64,000 bases of DNA from JAFAGX01 sp035624215 (GTDB lineage Bacteria; Acidobacteriota; Terriglobia; Terriglobales; Acidobacteriaceae), in the NCBI GenBank assembly GCA_035624215.1, contig DASPRY010000175.1, positions 54,252 to 118,251 on the forward strand. Direction: 5' to 3'. The notes under the pieces are model-generated. The model did not search any database and was not told the DNA's origin. It saw only the letters and a program-made list of their open reading frames with translations. The first letter of the stretch is position 1. Each line of letters opens with the position of its first letter. Positions 25,533 through 34,676 of the stretch are shown here, piece by piece. Made by a program: the position numbers and the translations under genes.

Positions 25533-26744
25533 TCAGCGCTTGTCGGTCAGGGCTTCGACGCCGGGGAGTTTTTTGCCTTCGAGAAATTCGAGGGAAGCGC
25601 CGCCGCCGGTGGAGATGTGGGTGATTTTATCGGCCACGCCGGCGGCGTGAACGGCTGAAACCGAATCTCCGCCACCGACAATCGAAATCGCCCCGGCATT
25701 CTCGGCGACGGCACGGGCAATTTGAAAAGTGCCTCGGGAGAACGGAGAAACCTCGAAGACACCCATGGGGCCGTTCCAGACGATGGTGCGGGCGCGAGAA
25801 ATTTCCTCCGAATATTCTTCCGTGGTTTGCGGTCCGATATCCAGCCCCATCATGTTGGCGGGAATCGGCTGGCCGCCATTCACGGTATGAACGACGGCGT
25901 TAGCGTCAATGCGGTCGGCCACGATGTGATCGACCGGCAAGAGGAATTTCACATTGTGCTGTTTGGCGTCGTGCAGGATGGTGCGGGCGAGATCGAGTTT
26001 GTCGTCCTCTACGCGCGATTTGCCCACCTGCATGCCCTGGGCTTTCAAAAAGGTATAGGCCATGGCGCCACCGATGATGAGGCTGTCAACTTTATGCAGC
26101 AGGTTTTGAATGACGCCAATCTTGTCGCTGACCTTGGCGCCGCCCAGGATGGCGACAAACGGATCTTCCGGATGCTGCATGACGCGGCCCAGATATTCGA
26201 GCTCTTTCTCCATCAGCAATCCTGCGGCTGACTTGAGAACATATTTGGTGATGCCGACGGTAGAGGCATGGGCGCGATGAGCCGTGCCGAAAGCGTCGTT
26301 GACGTAGTAATCGGCAAGGCTGGCAAGCTGCTGGGAAAATTTCTCGTCGTTGGCTTCTTCTTCGGCGTGAAAGCGGAGATTTTCGAGCAGCAGAGTTTGG
26401 CCCTTTTCCAGCTTGCCCGCCATTTCCTCAGCTTCGACACCGACGCAATCGGGGCAGAAGCCAACGTTTTCTCCGCGGGCGAGTTCACGATCGAGCAGCA
26501 TGCGCAAACGCTCGGCCACCGGCTTGAGGCTCATCTTTGGATTGGGCTTTCCCTTTGGACGGCCCAAATGGGAGGCCAAAATAAGGCGCGCGCCGTGGCG
26601 CAGCGCATATTCGATGGTTGGCAAGGTCTCGCGGATGCGGGTGTCGTCCATGACACGGCCGTCATCCAGCGGAACATTGAAGTCCACGCGCATGAAGATG
26701 CGGCGATCATTCAGCGGCAAGTTGCGAATGGAGAGTTTGGACAT
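25533..26744 (-). CDS. pgk: Phosphoglycerate kinase
   Basis: About 403 residues. Transfers phosphate from 1,3-bisphosphoglycerate to ADP. Landmarks: RVDFNVPLDDG, ASHLGRPKGKPNP (phosphoglycerate binding), LLLENLRFHAEEE, ILGGAKVSDKIGV, the hinge and ATP region TIVWNGPMGVFE, and GGGDSVSAV with STGGGASLEFLEG. ATG at 26744 (MSKLS) or 26750 (MNMSKLS) can start it. It follows gapA by 150 bases, a gap filled by a palindromic repeat. Confidence 0.97.
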   Translation of the reverse strand: MSKLSIRNLPLNDRRIFMRVDFNVPLDDGRVMDDTRIRETLPTIEYALRHGARLILASHLGRPKGKPNPKMSLKPVAERLRMLLDRELARGENVGFCPDCVGVEAEEMAGKLEKGQTLLLENLRFHAEEEANDEKFSQQLASLADYYVNDAFGTAHRAHASTVGITKYVLKSAAGLLMEKELEYLGRVMQHPEDPFVAILGGAKVSDKIGVIQNLLHKVDSLIIGGAMAYTFLKAQGMQVGKSRVEDDKLDLARTILHDAKQHNVKFLLPVDHIVADRIDANAVVHTVNGGQPIPANMMGLDIGPQTTEEYSEEISRARTIVWNGPMGVFEVSPFSRGTFQIARAVAENAGAISIVGGGDSVSAVHAAGVADKITHISTGGGASLEFLEGKKLPGVEALTDKR

Positions 26745-26816
26745 GTTCATTGAGTAAGCAGGGGGCGCGTCGTGCCAAAGCGCAATCGCGATTCCTCGCG
26801 ATAGCGCGGCCCCCTT

Positions 26817-26857
26817 GATCCTTCCGCAAAAGCCAAAACACTTCGCTCAGGATGACA
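26817..26857. repeat. Dispersed palindromic repeat copy between gapA and pgk
   Basis: GATCCTTCCGC followed by CTTCGCTCAGGATGACA is another member of the repeat family described at 4309. The adjacent bases 26760-26816 also hold a GC hairpin (GGGGGCGCG with CGCGGCCCCC). No coding frame is needed to explain the gap. Confidence 0.5.
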
Positions 26858-26897
26858 ATAGTTTGTTTGCGGGCGAGGGCGCCCGCACTACACACGC

Positions 26898-27908
26898 TTA
26901 AAGGCCCTTCTTGCCGATGAAATTAATCAGATCGCGAACCCGGCAGGAATAGCCCCATTCATTGTCGTACCAGGAAATTACCTTGACGAGGTTTCCTCCA
27001 ACCACTATGGTGGAAGGCGCGTCCACGATCGAGGAACGGTCATCCCCGCGGAAGTCGGCTGAAACCAGTTCGTGTTCTTCGTAACCTAAATAACCTTTGA
27101 GCGGCCCCTCTTCGGAGGCCTTTTTCATAGCAGCGTTCACTTCTTCTTTGGAAGTCTTCTTTTCGACAAGCGCCACCAGATCCACCACTGAAACATTGGG
27201 CGTCGGAACGCGGACGGCAAAACCGTCGAGCTTGCCCGCCATTTCCGGGATGACCAACTTCAATGCCTTGGCTGCACCGGTGGACGTTGGAATCATGGAC
27301 AGGGCGGCGGCGCGGGCGCGACGCAAATCCTTGTGCGGAAAGTCCAGAATCACTTGATCATTGGTGTAGGAGTGAATCGTGGTCATGGTCCCGCTAATGA
27401 TTTTGAAATTGTCGTGGACTACCTTGGCGATGGGCGCCAGGCAATTGGTGGTGCAGGATGCGTTGGAAATTACATGGTGCTTGGCCGGATCGTAAACCTG
27501 TTGATTGACGCCCAGCACCAGCGTCACGTCTTCATTTTTGGCGGGAGCGGAAATGATGACTTTCTTTACCGGGCCACGCAGGTGCTTCCTGGCGTCCTCC
27601 GCGTTGGTGAAACGTCCGGTGGATTCCAGAACCACTTGAGCACCGACCGATTCCCAGGGCAATTTGGCCGGGTCCTTTTCGGCGAATACGCGGATGCTGC
27701 GCCCGTCGATTTGAATGCAATCAGAACCGGCGGTGATTTTGTGGGGCAAGTTGCCGAGAATGGAGTCGTACTTGAGGAGATGCGCCAGAGTCTTGGGATC
27801 GGTAAGGTCATTTACCGCAACAAATTCGAGGTTGGGATCGCTGAGCGACGCCCGTAATACGTTTCGGCCAATGCGTCCGAAACCGTTGATGCCGACTTTG
27901 ATTGCCAT
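26898..27908 (-). CDS. gapA: Glyceraldehyde-3-phosphate dehydrogenase, type I
   Basis: 336 residues. Oxidises glyceraldehyde 3-phosphate with NAD. Visible: NAD-binding INGFGRIGRNVLRA, the catalytic Cys in SNASCTTNCLAP, the catalytic His in TIHSYTNDQ, and SWYDNEWGYSCRVRDL near the end. Start ATG at 27908 has GGAGG four bases upstream and is preferred over the open frame further upstream. It leads the glycolytic block gapA-pgk-macro-tpiA. Confidence 0.97.
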   Translation of the reverse strand: MAIKVGINGFGRIGRNVLRASLSDPNLEFVAVNDLTDPKTLAHLLKYDSILGNLPHKITAGSDCIQIDGRSIRVFAEKDPAKLPWESVGAQVVLESTGRFTNAEDARKHLRGPVKKVIISAPAKNEDVTLVLGVNQQVYDPAKHHVISNASCTTNCLAPIAKVVHDNFKIISGTMTTIHSYTNDQVILDFPHKDLRRARAAALSMIPTSTGAAKALKLVIPEMAGKLDGFAVRVPTPNVSVVDLVALVEKKTSKEEVNAAMKKASEEGPLKGYLGYEEHELVSADFRGDDRSSIVDAPSTIVVGGNLVKVISWYDNEWGYSCRVRDLINFIGKKGL

Positions 27909-28141
27909 GATGCCTCCGGAACTGGATATGAAAATACAAATGAAAAAATGCCTGGGCCAAGAACTAAAAATGGTAACAGGGAAAAAGGTGGGCGGCAAAC
28001 CAGGATTGGGCGCGACTGGTGTCCGAGCTGCAATCGGGTTTCAATTTGGCGTGGATTCCGGAAATGGCTCCGGGTGGAGTTCCATGTTGCGCTGCCGCTC
28101 ACGTTGGTCGATTTATTAGTAATGCCGTTCCTCACGTTAAT

Positions 28142-28612
28142 CTAATCCGCGGCTACGCCGGGAGTGACCCGTGCGCTTTCGTAGCCTGCGGTAAGGTAAT
28201 ACACAGCCTTGTCAAAGAATTGGTCGAGCAGGCGGAAGAGCTCCATTTCGGCGAAAAGCTCAATTGGCTTGATCACCACGCCTTCATCCTGCAGGAAGGC
28301 CCAGAGTTGTTCCTTGGTAGCGGTGACCGCATAGATCACGTGGCTGAGCGCAACCTGTTGGCGGGCGCGGCGAATGCCGATCTCGGTGTAGGCGCGCTCC
28401 AGATCGCGCTCCGTCTTGTAAAGCAGCCAATCGGTGAGATGACTGAAGATCTCATAGCTTCTGGCTTCCAGTTCCTCGCGCGGCACTTTGCGTAGCTCCG
28501 CACAGAAAGGATCATTCTCGAGCCGGCGAGTTAGAGAGTGCGAGAGGCGATCAGCATGAGTTTCAATCAGGCGTACCAAGCGCATCGCGAGCATAGGACC
28601 ACCTCCGCTCAT
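28142..28612 (-). CDS. RsbRD N-terminal-domain-like protein
   Basis: 156 residues, all helical in character. The segment LVRLIETHADRLSHSLTRRLENDP, then PREELEARSYEIFSHLTDWLLYKTERDLERAYTEIG and ARQQVALSHVIYAVTATKEQLWAFL, matches the N-terminal sensor module of RsbR-type stressosome proteins (RsbRD_N). The C-terminal STAS domain that would join a stressosome is absent. It may sense a signal and act on a partner elsewhere. ATG at 28612 or 28594. It is upstream of gapA on the same strand but separated by 230 bases, so its own promoter is likely. Confidence 0.75.
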   Translation of the reverse strand: MSGGGPMLAMRLVRLIETHADRLSHSLTRRLENDPFCAELRKVPREELEARSYEIFSHLTDWLLYKTERDLERAYTEIGIRRARQQVALSHVIYAVTATKEQLWAFLQDEGVVIKPIELFAEMELFRLLDQFFDKAVYYLTAGYESARVTPGVAAD

Positions 28613-28757
28613 ACCCGGTTTATTCTGGCTCCGAACAGAGCTTTCGCGCTGTGACGCAGCGCACGTCTATGCTTGATGGCGCAGGAGAAGCTGCTCAAAA
28701 CACGGCAGATGTAAGTCGGCAACTCGATTGGCCGGGTCTGGCAGATAATACCTGAGC

Positions 28758-29906
28758 ATGATTGCCGGCTGGGTTGGAGCATTGTCGCTGGGGGTTTGGA
28801 TCTATCTGCTATTGGCACGTGGCAGGTTTTGGGCGATCAAAGTCGAAGACATGCCGGCATACAACCCGACTCTGCCAGGCTGCAGAATTGCCGTGATCGT
28901 GCCGGCGCGCGATGAAGCGCCGGTGATTGCGAGGACAGTCGACTCCTTGTTACGGCAGGACTATCTTGGGCCAGTTCAAATTTTCCTGGTGGACGACCAC
29001 AGTAGCGACAACACGGCGGACATTGCAAAATGTGCGGCAGAAGAATCCGGAAACGCCAATCGGCTGACAGTTATTCAAGCCGGCCCACTGCCCGATGGCT
29101 GGACTGGCAAACTGTGGGCTTTATCAGAAGGGGTGCAAGCCGCGTCATCGTTTGCCCCTGATTATTACTGGTTTACGGATGCGGATGTGGTACACGCGGC
29201 CGATGATCTGAGCAGCTTATTCGCACGAGCCGAAACCGGTGGATTTGACCTGGTATCGATGATGGTCAAATTGCGATGTGAGTCTTTTGCTGAACGAATG
29301 CTGATCCCAGCATTCGTCTTTTTCTTTTTCAAACTCTATCCGCCGCGCTGGGTTGCCTCTCCCGAAAAGCGCACGGCAGCCGCCGCCGGGGGTTGTATTC
29401 TGATTCGTCCCGCAGCATTAACGCGAGCCGGAGGAATTGCGGCGATCCGCGACCAGCTCATCGATGATTGTGCCCTGGCGCGCGCGGTCAAACGGGAGGG
29501 CGGGCGCATCTCGCTAGGACTTAGCTCTAGGGCGAAGAGCCTTCGTGAATATGGGACTTTCCAAGAGATCGGCCGCATGATTGCGCGAAGCGCCTTCACG
29601 CAACTGAATCATTCGACTGTCCTGTTATGCGCCGTGATCTGCGCCATGGCGATCACGTACCTTGCGCCAATAGTCCTGCTTGGGAGCGGGCGCTGGCCAG
29701 CCGCATTCGGTTTGGCGGCTTGGCTTCTGATGACTGTCACATACTGGCCCACGGTGCGTTGGTTCAAGCTTTCTCCACGATGGGCACCCCTGTTACCGTT
29801 TACCGCGCTCTTCTATCTTGGCGCTACAATCGTGTCTGCTTTGCAGTATTGGGCAGGTCAGGGTGGTGTCTGGAAGGGGCGCGTACAGGACCTTGCAAAA
29901 AGCTGA
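28758..29906 (+). CDS. hpnB: HpnB-like hopene-associated glycosyltransferase
   Basis: 382 residues. A GT2 glycosyltransferase domain (about 40-250) has VIVPARDEAPVIARTVDSLL, the Asp motif VDDHSSDNTAD, a TDADV metal-binding motif and DDCALARAVKREGG. An N-terminal membrane helix precedes it and two or three follow. The stretches GWTGKLWALSEG and WVASPEKRTAAAAGGCILIR are typical of HpnB, which is found with hopanoid genes. No squalene-hopene cyclase or other hpn gene is in the window, so the link to hopanoids is by family only. Confidence 0.8.
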   Translation: MIAGWVGALSLGVWIYLLLARGRFWAIKVEDMPAYNPTLPGCRIAVIVPARDEAPVIARTVDSLLRQDYLGPVQIFLVDDHSSDNTADIAKCAAEESGNANRLTVIQAGPLPDGWTGKLWALSEGVQAASSFAPDYYWFTDADVVHAADDLSSLFARAETGGFDLVSMMVKLRCESFAERMLIPAFVFFFFKLYPPRWVASPEKRTAAAAGGCILIRPAALTRAGGIAAIRDQLIDDCALARAVKREGGRISLGLSSRAKSLREYGTFQEIGRMIARSAFTQLNHSTVLLCAVICAMAITYLAPIVLLGSGRWPAAFGLAAWLLMTVTYWPTVRWFKLSPRWAPLLPFTALFYLGATIVSALQYWAGQGGVWKGRVQDLAKS

Positions 29907-30052
29907 GTTGATGCGAGGACTCGCACAATCACGAGCTGAGACAGCCCACCTCATCCGTGAGCGCATCCACGGCCGGTTGTGGCATCATAAACAGCAATCC
30001 CTGCCTCAAGAGATCCCAGCGTGTGTAGTCCGCTAAAGAAAGCGAGGACGCC

Positions 30053-30985
30053 GTGAAAAGAACATCCCTTTTGCTATGTTCACTTTTCGTTATGCTCGCG
30101 AGTTTGTACGCATCGGGTCAGCAAGCCACGCCGGCAGGCGTGCCAGTGCACATGGTAGTTACGGTCGAAGCCCGCCACGGTAATGCACCGCCGGAAATCA
30201 CGAAACAGGATGTAATGGTCTATGAAGGCCATAAGCGGGACCAGGTCACCGATTGGATACCAGCTCAGGGCGAGCATGCGGCGCTCGAGTTTTTTATTAT
30301 GATCGACGACGGGGCCAGCCCCAGCTTGGGGTCACAACTGGAAGACATTCGTCAGTTCATTCTCTCCCAACCTGCCACAACGCTGATTGGTGTTGCTTAT
30401 ATGCAAAATGGGGTAGCCCAAGTGGTACAGAATCCGACCAGCGATCATGCTCAAGCGGCAAAATCGCTTCGTCTGCCGCTCGGCGTTATCAGCGCCGATG
30501 CCAGCCCCTATTTTTCGCTACAGGATTTGATCAAGCGTTGGCCGCAGAGCACGGCCCGGCGCGAGGTTTGTATGATCACCGACGGTGTGGACTGGTTTGG
30601 CGGCACGATGGCTCAAGATCCTTACGTAGACGCTGCCATCAGCGATGCACAACGCGCCGGGGTAATCGTTTTTGACATCTACACGCCGGGAAGTGGGCAT
30701 GCAGGTCACAGTTACTGGCGCTCGTATTGGGGGCAAATCTACCTCTCGCAGCTCGCGGATGAAACCGGAGGCGAGTCCTACTACATAGGATTTACCGGCG
30801 CCCCCGTGACTGTCGCCCCCTACTTCGACGGAATCAACCGCCGTTTAGGCAATCAGTACTTCTTGGGATTTCTGGCTCAGCCGGAAAAGAAAGGTGGGAT
30901 GCGGCGGATAAGAGTGCAGACTGAAGTCCCGAATGCGGAGCTGGTGGGCGCGTCTCAGGTTTACGTACCGGCACCGCCGGAGTGA
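30053..30985 (+). CDS. Secreted VWFA-type protein (Acidobacteria-enriched family)
   Basis: 310 residues. GTG at 30053 with GAGG eight bases upstream opens a signal peptide (SLLLCSLFVMLASLYASG). The N-terminal beta segment has ITKQDVMVYEGHKRDQVTDWIPA, which precedes the von Willebrand A-like fold: LEFFIMIDDGASPSLGSQLEDIRQFI, a MIDAS-like start (D-D-G-x-S in place of D-x-S-x-S), and VCMITDGVDWFGG (a second metal Asp). Proteins of this type, with the domain known as VWFA-related Acidobacterial, are abundant in Acidobacteria; their partner is unknown. Monocistronic by context. Confidence 0.78.
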   Translation: MKRTSLLLCSLFVMLASLYASGQQATPAGVPVHMVVTVEARHGNAPPEITKQDVMVYEGHKRDQVTDWIPAQGEHAALEFFIMIDDGASPSLGSQLEDIRQFILSQPATTLIGVAYMQNGVAQVVQNPTSDHAQAAKSLRLPLGVISADASPYFSLQDLIKRWPQSTARREVCMITDGVDWFGGTMAQDPYVDAAISDAQRAGVIVFDIYTPGSGHAGHSYWRSYWGQIYLSQLADETGGESYYIGFTGAPVTVAPYFDGINRRLGNQYFLGFLAQPEKKGGMRRIRVQTEVPNAELVGASQVYVPAPPE

Positions 30986-31195
30986 CAGGGTGCTGCGATG
31001 TATGACGCAGTAACAGCGGTAACAATGGACCACTGGAGGCTGGAAAGCGGTGGTGGCATCACGGCGTAAAGGCCGTCCATGCGCATTGTTTTATCAAGAA
31101 AGCCGAATGCCTGTCACAAACCCTAAAGGCCACCCGGCTCCGCCAGCTCGGACGATAGCTGCTTCTTGATTCGTACCCAGTTGATTTAACGACGT

Positions 31196-31363
31196 TTATT
31201 GACCGATCGCACTTGCGGTTGCCGAGAATGCATTGTTTGCGTTGCCGCCGATCAGCCGGATGGTCCCAACTACCAGAACCAGAATAACCGCCAGCATGAC
31301 GGCGTACTCGGCAATATCTTGGCCTTGTTCCTCTACCCAAAGTCTTCGGCAGAAATTCACCAT
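31196..31363 (-). CDS. Flp/Fap-type pilin
   Basis: 55 residues, from ATG at 31363 to TAA at 31196. A strong GGAGGAGG lies just before the start. The sequence holds the family signature: a short polar N-terminus, then EEQGQDIAEYAVMLAVILVLVV, which contains the G-Q-D-x-x-E-Y processing and hydrophobic helix pattern of Flp pilins of Tad machines, and a Gly/Asn/Ala-rich tail ending ASAIGQ. Flp prepilins are cut by a dedicated peptidase and assembled by TadA-type ATPases. None of those genes is in this window. The ABC exporter genes are divergent, 110 bases away. Confidence 0.85.
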   Translation of the reverse strand: MVNFCRRLWVEEQGQDIAEYAVMLAVILVLVVGTIRLIGGNANNAFSATASAIGQ

Positions 31364-31481
31364 ACTCCTCCTCCGCCTTTCTCATCATGATCGCGTGTCT
31401 GATGCTTGTCAAATTGAAAGTTATGCCAGGCGTTGCACAACGTATTCTCTCAGACAACGTTTAAGCAGATAATGAGTGCCA

Positions 31482-32402
31482 ATGATTGCGACGCTGGAAT
31501 TCGAAGGGGTCAGCAAGGAGTACCACCGCTTTCTGGCCGGTAGCTTTCGGGCCCTGGACGATTTCACGCTGCAGGTCGGCGCAGGAGAAATTTTCGGCTT
31601 CCTGGGACCAAACGGCGCGGGGAAAACGACTGCTATCCACCTGGCCATGGGTTTTATGCGGCCCACGACCGGCCGGGGACAGATGCTGGGTAAGCCGTTC
31701 GGCCACGCGGCGACACGTCAGCGTGTGGGGTTTCTGCCGGAAAATGTGGCACTTTATCCCCGGCGTGCACAACAGCTGCTTCACTTCTACGGGGCGATCA
31801 ACGGCATGAAGTCTTCAGAGTTGGATAAACGTGCCGGCGAAGTATTGGAGTTGCTCGGCTTGCAGGAGGATGCCAGTCGAAATGTGAGCCGCTTTTCGCG
31901 CGGAATGCTGCAACGCGTAGGACTGGCGCAGGCCCTGGTCAATGATCCGGAACTGCTGATGTTGGACGAACCCACATCGGCGTTAGATCCGGTGGCGCGA
32001 GTAAAAGTGCGCGAACTTCTTCTCCGTGCTCGAGCGGCGGGAAGGACTATTTTCCTGAGCTCGCATCTGCTTTCTGAAATTGAGCTGGTATGCGATCGAG
32101 TGGCCGTGCTGCATCATGGAAAATTGGTTCGGATGGGCAAGACCGCGGAGCTTCTCGAAGCGAGTGAACGGGTCGAGATCGTGGCCACCGGTATAAAAGC
32201 GGACTGTTTTCCGGAAGCGAAGGCGCAAGACGGCACAATGAGAATTGTGGTGCCTCGCGAGCAGCAACGTGCCAGCATTAGCCGCATCTGGGCTGCGGGG
32301 GGAGAAATTGTGAGCGTGATCCCACAACGGCGCTCGCTCGAAGAAGTATTCCTGGAAGTGACCGGTGACATAAAATCCCGCTCCGTGAGAAGTGCTTCAT
32401 GA
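31482..32402 (+). CDS. ABC transporter ATP-binding protein
   Basis: About 306 residues. Walker A GPNGAGKTTA, Q-loop region FLPENVALYP, the signature FSRGMLQRVGLAQAL (SRGM replacing LSGGQ, common in ABC-2 type exporters), Walker B LLMLDEPTSALDP and the switch His in SSHLLSEIE. About 90 residues follow the ATPase core, as in the CcmA/NatA subgroup. ATG at 31482, with a GTG at 31476 as alternative. The stop overlaps the permease start as ATGA at 32399-32402. The substrate is unknown. Confidence 0.9.
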   Translation: MIATLEFEGVSKEYHRFLAGSFRALDDFTLQVGAGEIFGFLGPNGAGKTTAIHLAMGFMRPTTGRGQMLGKPFGHAATRQRVGFLPENVALYPRRAQQLLHFYGAINGMKSSELDKRAGEVLELLGLQEDASRNVSRFSRGMLQRVGLAQALVNDPELLMLDEPTSALDPVARVKVRELLLRARAAGRTIFLSSHLLSEIELVCDRVAVLHHGKLVRMGKTAELLEASERVEIVATGIKADCFPEAKAQDGTMRIVVPREQQRASISRIWAAGGEIVSVIPQRRSLEEVFLEVTGDIKSRSVRSAS

Positions 32403-33112
32403 AAGCGGTGACCCTCATAGCGGTAAATTTCGTTCGCGAGCAACGCTGGCCTATCCTGGTGATGTTGCTTTGGGTGTTGCTGCTGGCCTTTCTGGGGCTG
32501 AGCACGGAAGCGGCCCGGCAACGCGAGGATCTCCTGTTTGTGTTCAAACAGGTTGCGGTTTACGTCGTCGCCTTCAGCGTTTTCTTTGGCAGCTCCGCAA
32601 TCTATAACGACCGCAGGTCTCGCCGGATTCTCAGTGTTCTGTCGAAAGCTGTCGCGCGCCAGCGTTACCTGTCAGGCCTGGTCCTGGGCATTACGATTGC
32701 TTCCGCGATTTATTGCTTTGCTCTGGGTCTGACCGGCAGTTGGACGCTTGGGCAGTCCGGGTTCGGCGTGTGGGAGGTATGGTTCCTGATGGTTTGCCTG
32801 CTGGGAGCTTGTATGTTGGCGGGAACGGTAGCGCTGATGTTCTCCACGTTTCTGAATCCATTCTTTGCCGCCGGAGCTACTGCCGCTCTCATGGGGCTTC
32901 CCGCTCTGGCCAGCTACACCTCCGGAAATTCCCTTTGGGGCTTGGCGATTCCCGTCTATGCTCTGGTCGCGGTAGTCCTGAAATCGTCGTTCGAGTCGTC
33001 GGTAATTGGTTCCTGGCTACCTATCGTCCTGGCGCTCGGAGAGACGCTGCTGTTTTGGTTCATAGCGTCACGAATTTTCTCGTACGTGGATATCGCGGTT
33101 TCGGTGGAATGA
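32399..33112 (+). CDS. ABC-2-type transporter permease
   Basis: 237 residues with six predicted membrane helices and a cytoplasmic loop near the first (FVREQRWPIL). The YNDRRSRRILSVLSKAVARQRYLSG segment after the second helix matches the coupling region of ABC-2 permeases. It is translationally coupled to the ATPase gene by a 4-base overlap. The pair forms a full exporter if the permease dimerises. Nothing identifies the cargo. Confidence 0.8.
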   Translation: MKAVTLIAVNFVREQRWPILVMLLWVLLLAFLGLSTEAARQREDLLFVFKQVAVYVVAFSVFFGSSAIYNDRRSRRILSVLSKAVARQRYLSGLVLGITIASAIYCFALGLTGSWTLGQSGFGVWEVWFLMVCLLGACMLAGTVALMFSTFLNPFFAAGATAALMGLPALASYTSGNSLWGLAIPVYALVAVVLKSSFESSVIGSWLPIVLALGETLLFWFIASRIFSYVDIAVSVE

Positions 33113-33160
33113 GGCCTTGATCGCGACCGAACAGCTGCGTCTTTCAGCAGATTTGGAAGT

Positions 33161-33189
33161 GCAGATCCATCGCTGCGCTCGGGATGACA
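33161..33189. repeat. Dispersed palindromic repeat copy
   Basis: GCAGATCCATCGCTGCGCTCGGGATGACAA lies between the convergent ABC permease and nuoN genes. The core GCGCTCGGGATGAC is shared with the copies at 25458 and 49327. It may also serve as a hairpin separating the two convergent genes. Confidence 0.5.
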
Positions 33190-33218
33190 ACAAGCTAGCA
33201 GTCGAAAGCGCGCTGGAT

Positions 33219-34676
33219 TCAGCGCAACCACGCCGCGGCGGTTTGCGCTGCATAATCGAGCACGCGACCGGGAAGAACACCTAGATAGATGGTCGCCGCG
33301 ACGCTGACGGCGAGCGCAACGCCCAGACCGGCCGGAATCGGTGAAACCGGCACCTGTTCCCGCGGTTCGCGCATGTACATCACGACAATCACGCGCAGGT
33401 AGTAGTACGCTGCAATGGCGCTGTTGATCACTCCAATGATGACCAGACCGACCAGATTGGCCTGCAAGGCCGCAGTGAATACATAGAATTTTGCGAAGAA
33501 GCCGGCGGTGATTGGGATTCCAATCAAAGACAGCAAAAAGATCGTCAGAACAGCCGCCAAGGTCGGGGAGCGGCTTCCCAGGCCAGAATAATCTTCCAGG
33601 CTGACATAGCGCTCTCCCGCTCGCCCAAAATGGCTGACCACCGCGAAGGCGCCCACGTTCATGGCCGCATAGGATGCTGTGTAAAACATGGCGGCAGGAA
33701 TCCCGTTGTTCGGCAGCGCAGCGATAGCTACCAGCAAGTACCCGGCGTGGGCAATGGACGAGTACGCCAACAAGCGTTTTACATTGTCCTGCACCAGGGC
33801 GCCGAGATTGCCAATGGTCATCGAAAGCACCGCGACAACCCAAATCAACCAAATTCGCCCCGGAGCGCGTGCTTCGAACATAATTCGCAGCAGAACCGCG
33901 AATACCGCCGCCTTCGGCGCAGTCGACATGAATCCGACCACCGGGGATGGTGCGCCTTCGTAAACATCCGGGGTCCATATGTGGAACGGTGCGGCCGCTA
34001 CTTTAAAGCCCAGACCTACGAACATGAAGGCGACACCAACGTAAGCCAGGACTGGTATGTGCCCTGAGCGCAGCACTTCTCCGATGTCTTTGATGCTGGT
34101 CGAGCCGGTGGCCCCGAACATCAGCGCGACGCCATAGAGGAAAAATGCGGTCGCGAACGAACCCAGCAAAAAGTATTTCACCGAGGCTTCACTGCTGATG
34201 GCAGCCCGTCTGCGAAATCCCGCCAGGATGTAAGTTGAGATAGATGATATTTCCAGCGCGATGAAGATGAGAACCAGTTCCACAGCACAGCACATCAGGC
34301 ACATACCTACGGCGCCGAAAAGGACTAAACCGTAGTATTCTCCTGCGTGAATTTCCTGAACTTGCATGTATTCGTACGAAGTCAGGATCACGACAACGGT
34401 GACGGCAATAATCAAGAAATGAAAAAAGATGCTGAACGCATCGACCTGAATCATGTTCCAGAAGGCAAGGCCGGGATATTGCGTCTGAAACACGGTTGCG
34501 GCCAGAGCCGCCAGGGAGCCGATCAGCGCGATAGTTCCCAGGGTTCGCTGACTGCGCCGCGCATCCAACAGCGGATCCACCAGCATAATCACCATGCCAA
34601 AGATGGAGAGCACAATCTCGGGCAGCAGGCGGATGTAGTCGACGGCCTGAGGGATTACTTGGGCGGACTGGTTCAT
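33219..34676 (-). CDS. nuoN: NADH-quinone oxidoreductase subunit N
   Basis: 485 residues with about 14 membrane helices, a proton-pumping antiporter-like subunit. Characteristic stretches: FGAVGMCLMCCAVELVLIFIALEISSISTYILAG, the conserved Lys and Glu helices of AAPFHIWTPDVYEGAPSPVVGFMS, and LLAYSSIAHAGYLLVA. Its start overlaps the nuoM stop by 4 bases (ATGA). It is the last gene of the complex I cluster. A palindromic repeat and the convergent ABC genes follow. Confidence 0.97.
   Translation of the reverse strand: MNQSAQVIPQAVDYIRLLPEIVLSIFGMVIMLVDPLLDARRSQRTLGTIALIGSLAALAATVFQTQYPGLAFWNMIQVDAFSIFFHFLIIAVTVVVILTSYEYMQVQEIHAGEYYGLVLFGAVGMCLMCCAVELVLIFIALEISSISTYILAGFRRRAAISSEASVKYFLLGSFATAFFLYGVALMFGATGSTSIKDIGEVLRSGHIPVLAYVGVAFMFVGLGFKVAAAPFHIWTPDVYEGAPSPVVGFMSTAPKAAVFAVLLRIMFEARAPGRIWLIWVVAVLSMTIGNLGALVQDNVKRLLAYSSIAHAGYLLVAIAALPNNGIPAAMFYTASYAAMNVGAFAVVSHFGRAGERYVSLEDYSGLGSRSPTLAAVLTIFLLSLIGIPITAGFFAKFYVFTAALQANLVGLVIIGVINSAIAAYYYLRVIVVMYMREPREQVPVSPIPAGLGVALAVSVAATIYLGVLPGRVLDYAAQTAAAWLR

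Noticed and set aside
31090..31180. Possible cyclic-di-GMP riboswitch (CAAACC...AAAGGCCA...GGCT pattern)
   Set aside because: Some short strings resemble the GEMM consensus, but the paired P1b helix, GNRA loop and receptor helix order are not present, and no gene starts directly downstream on the same strand.
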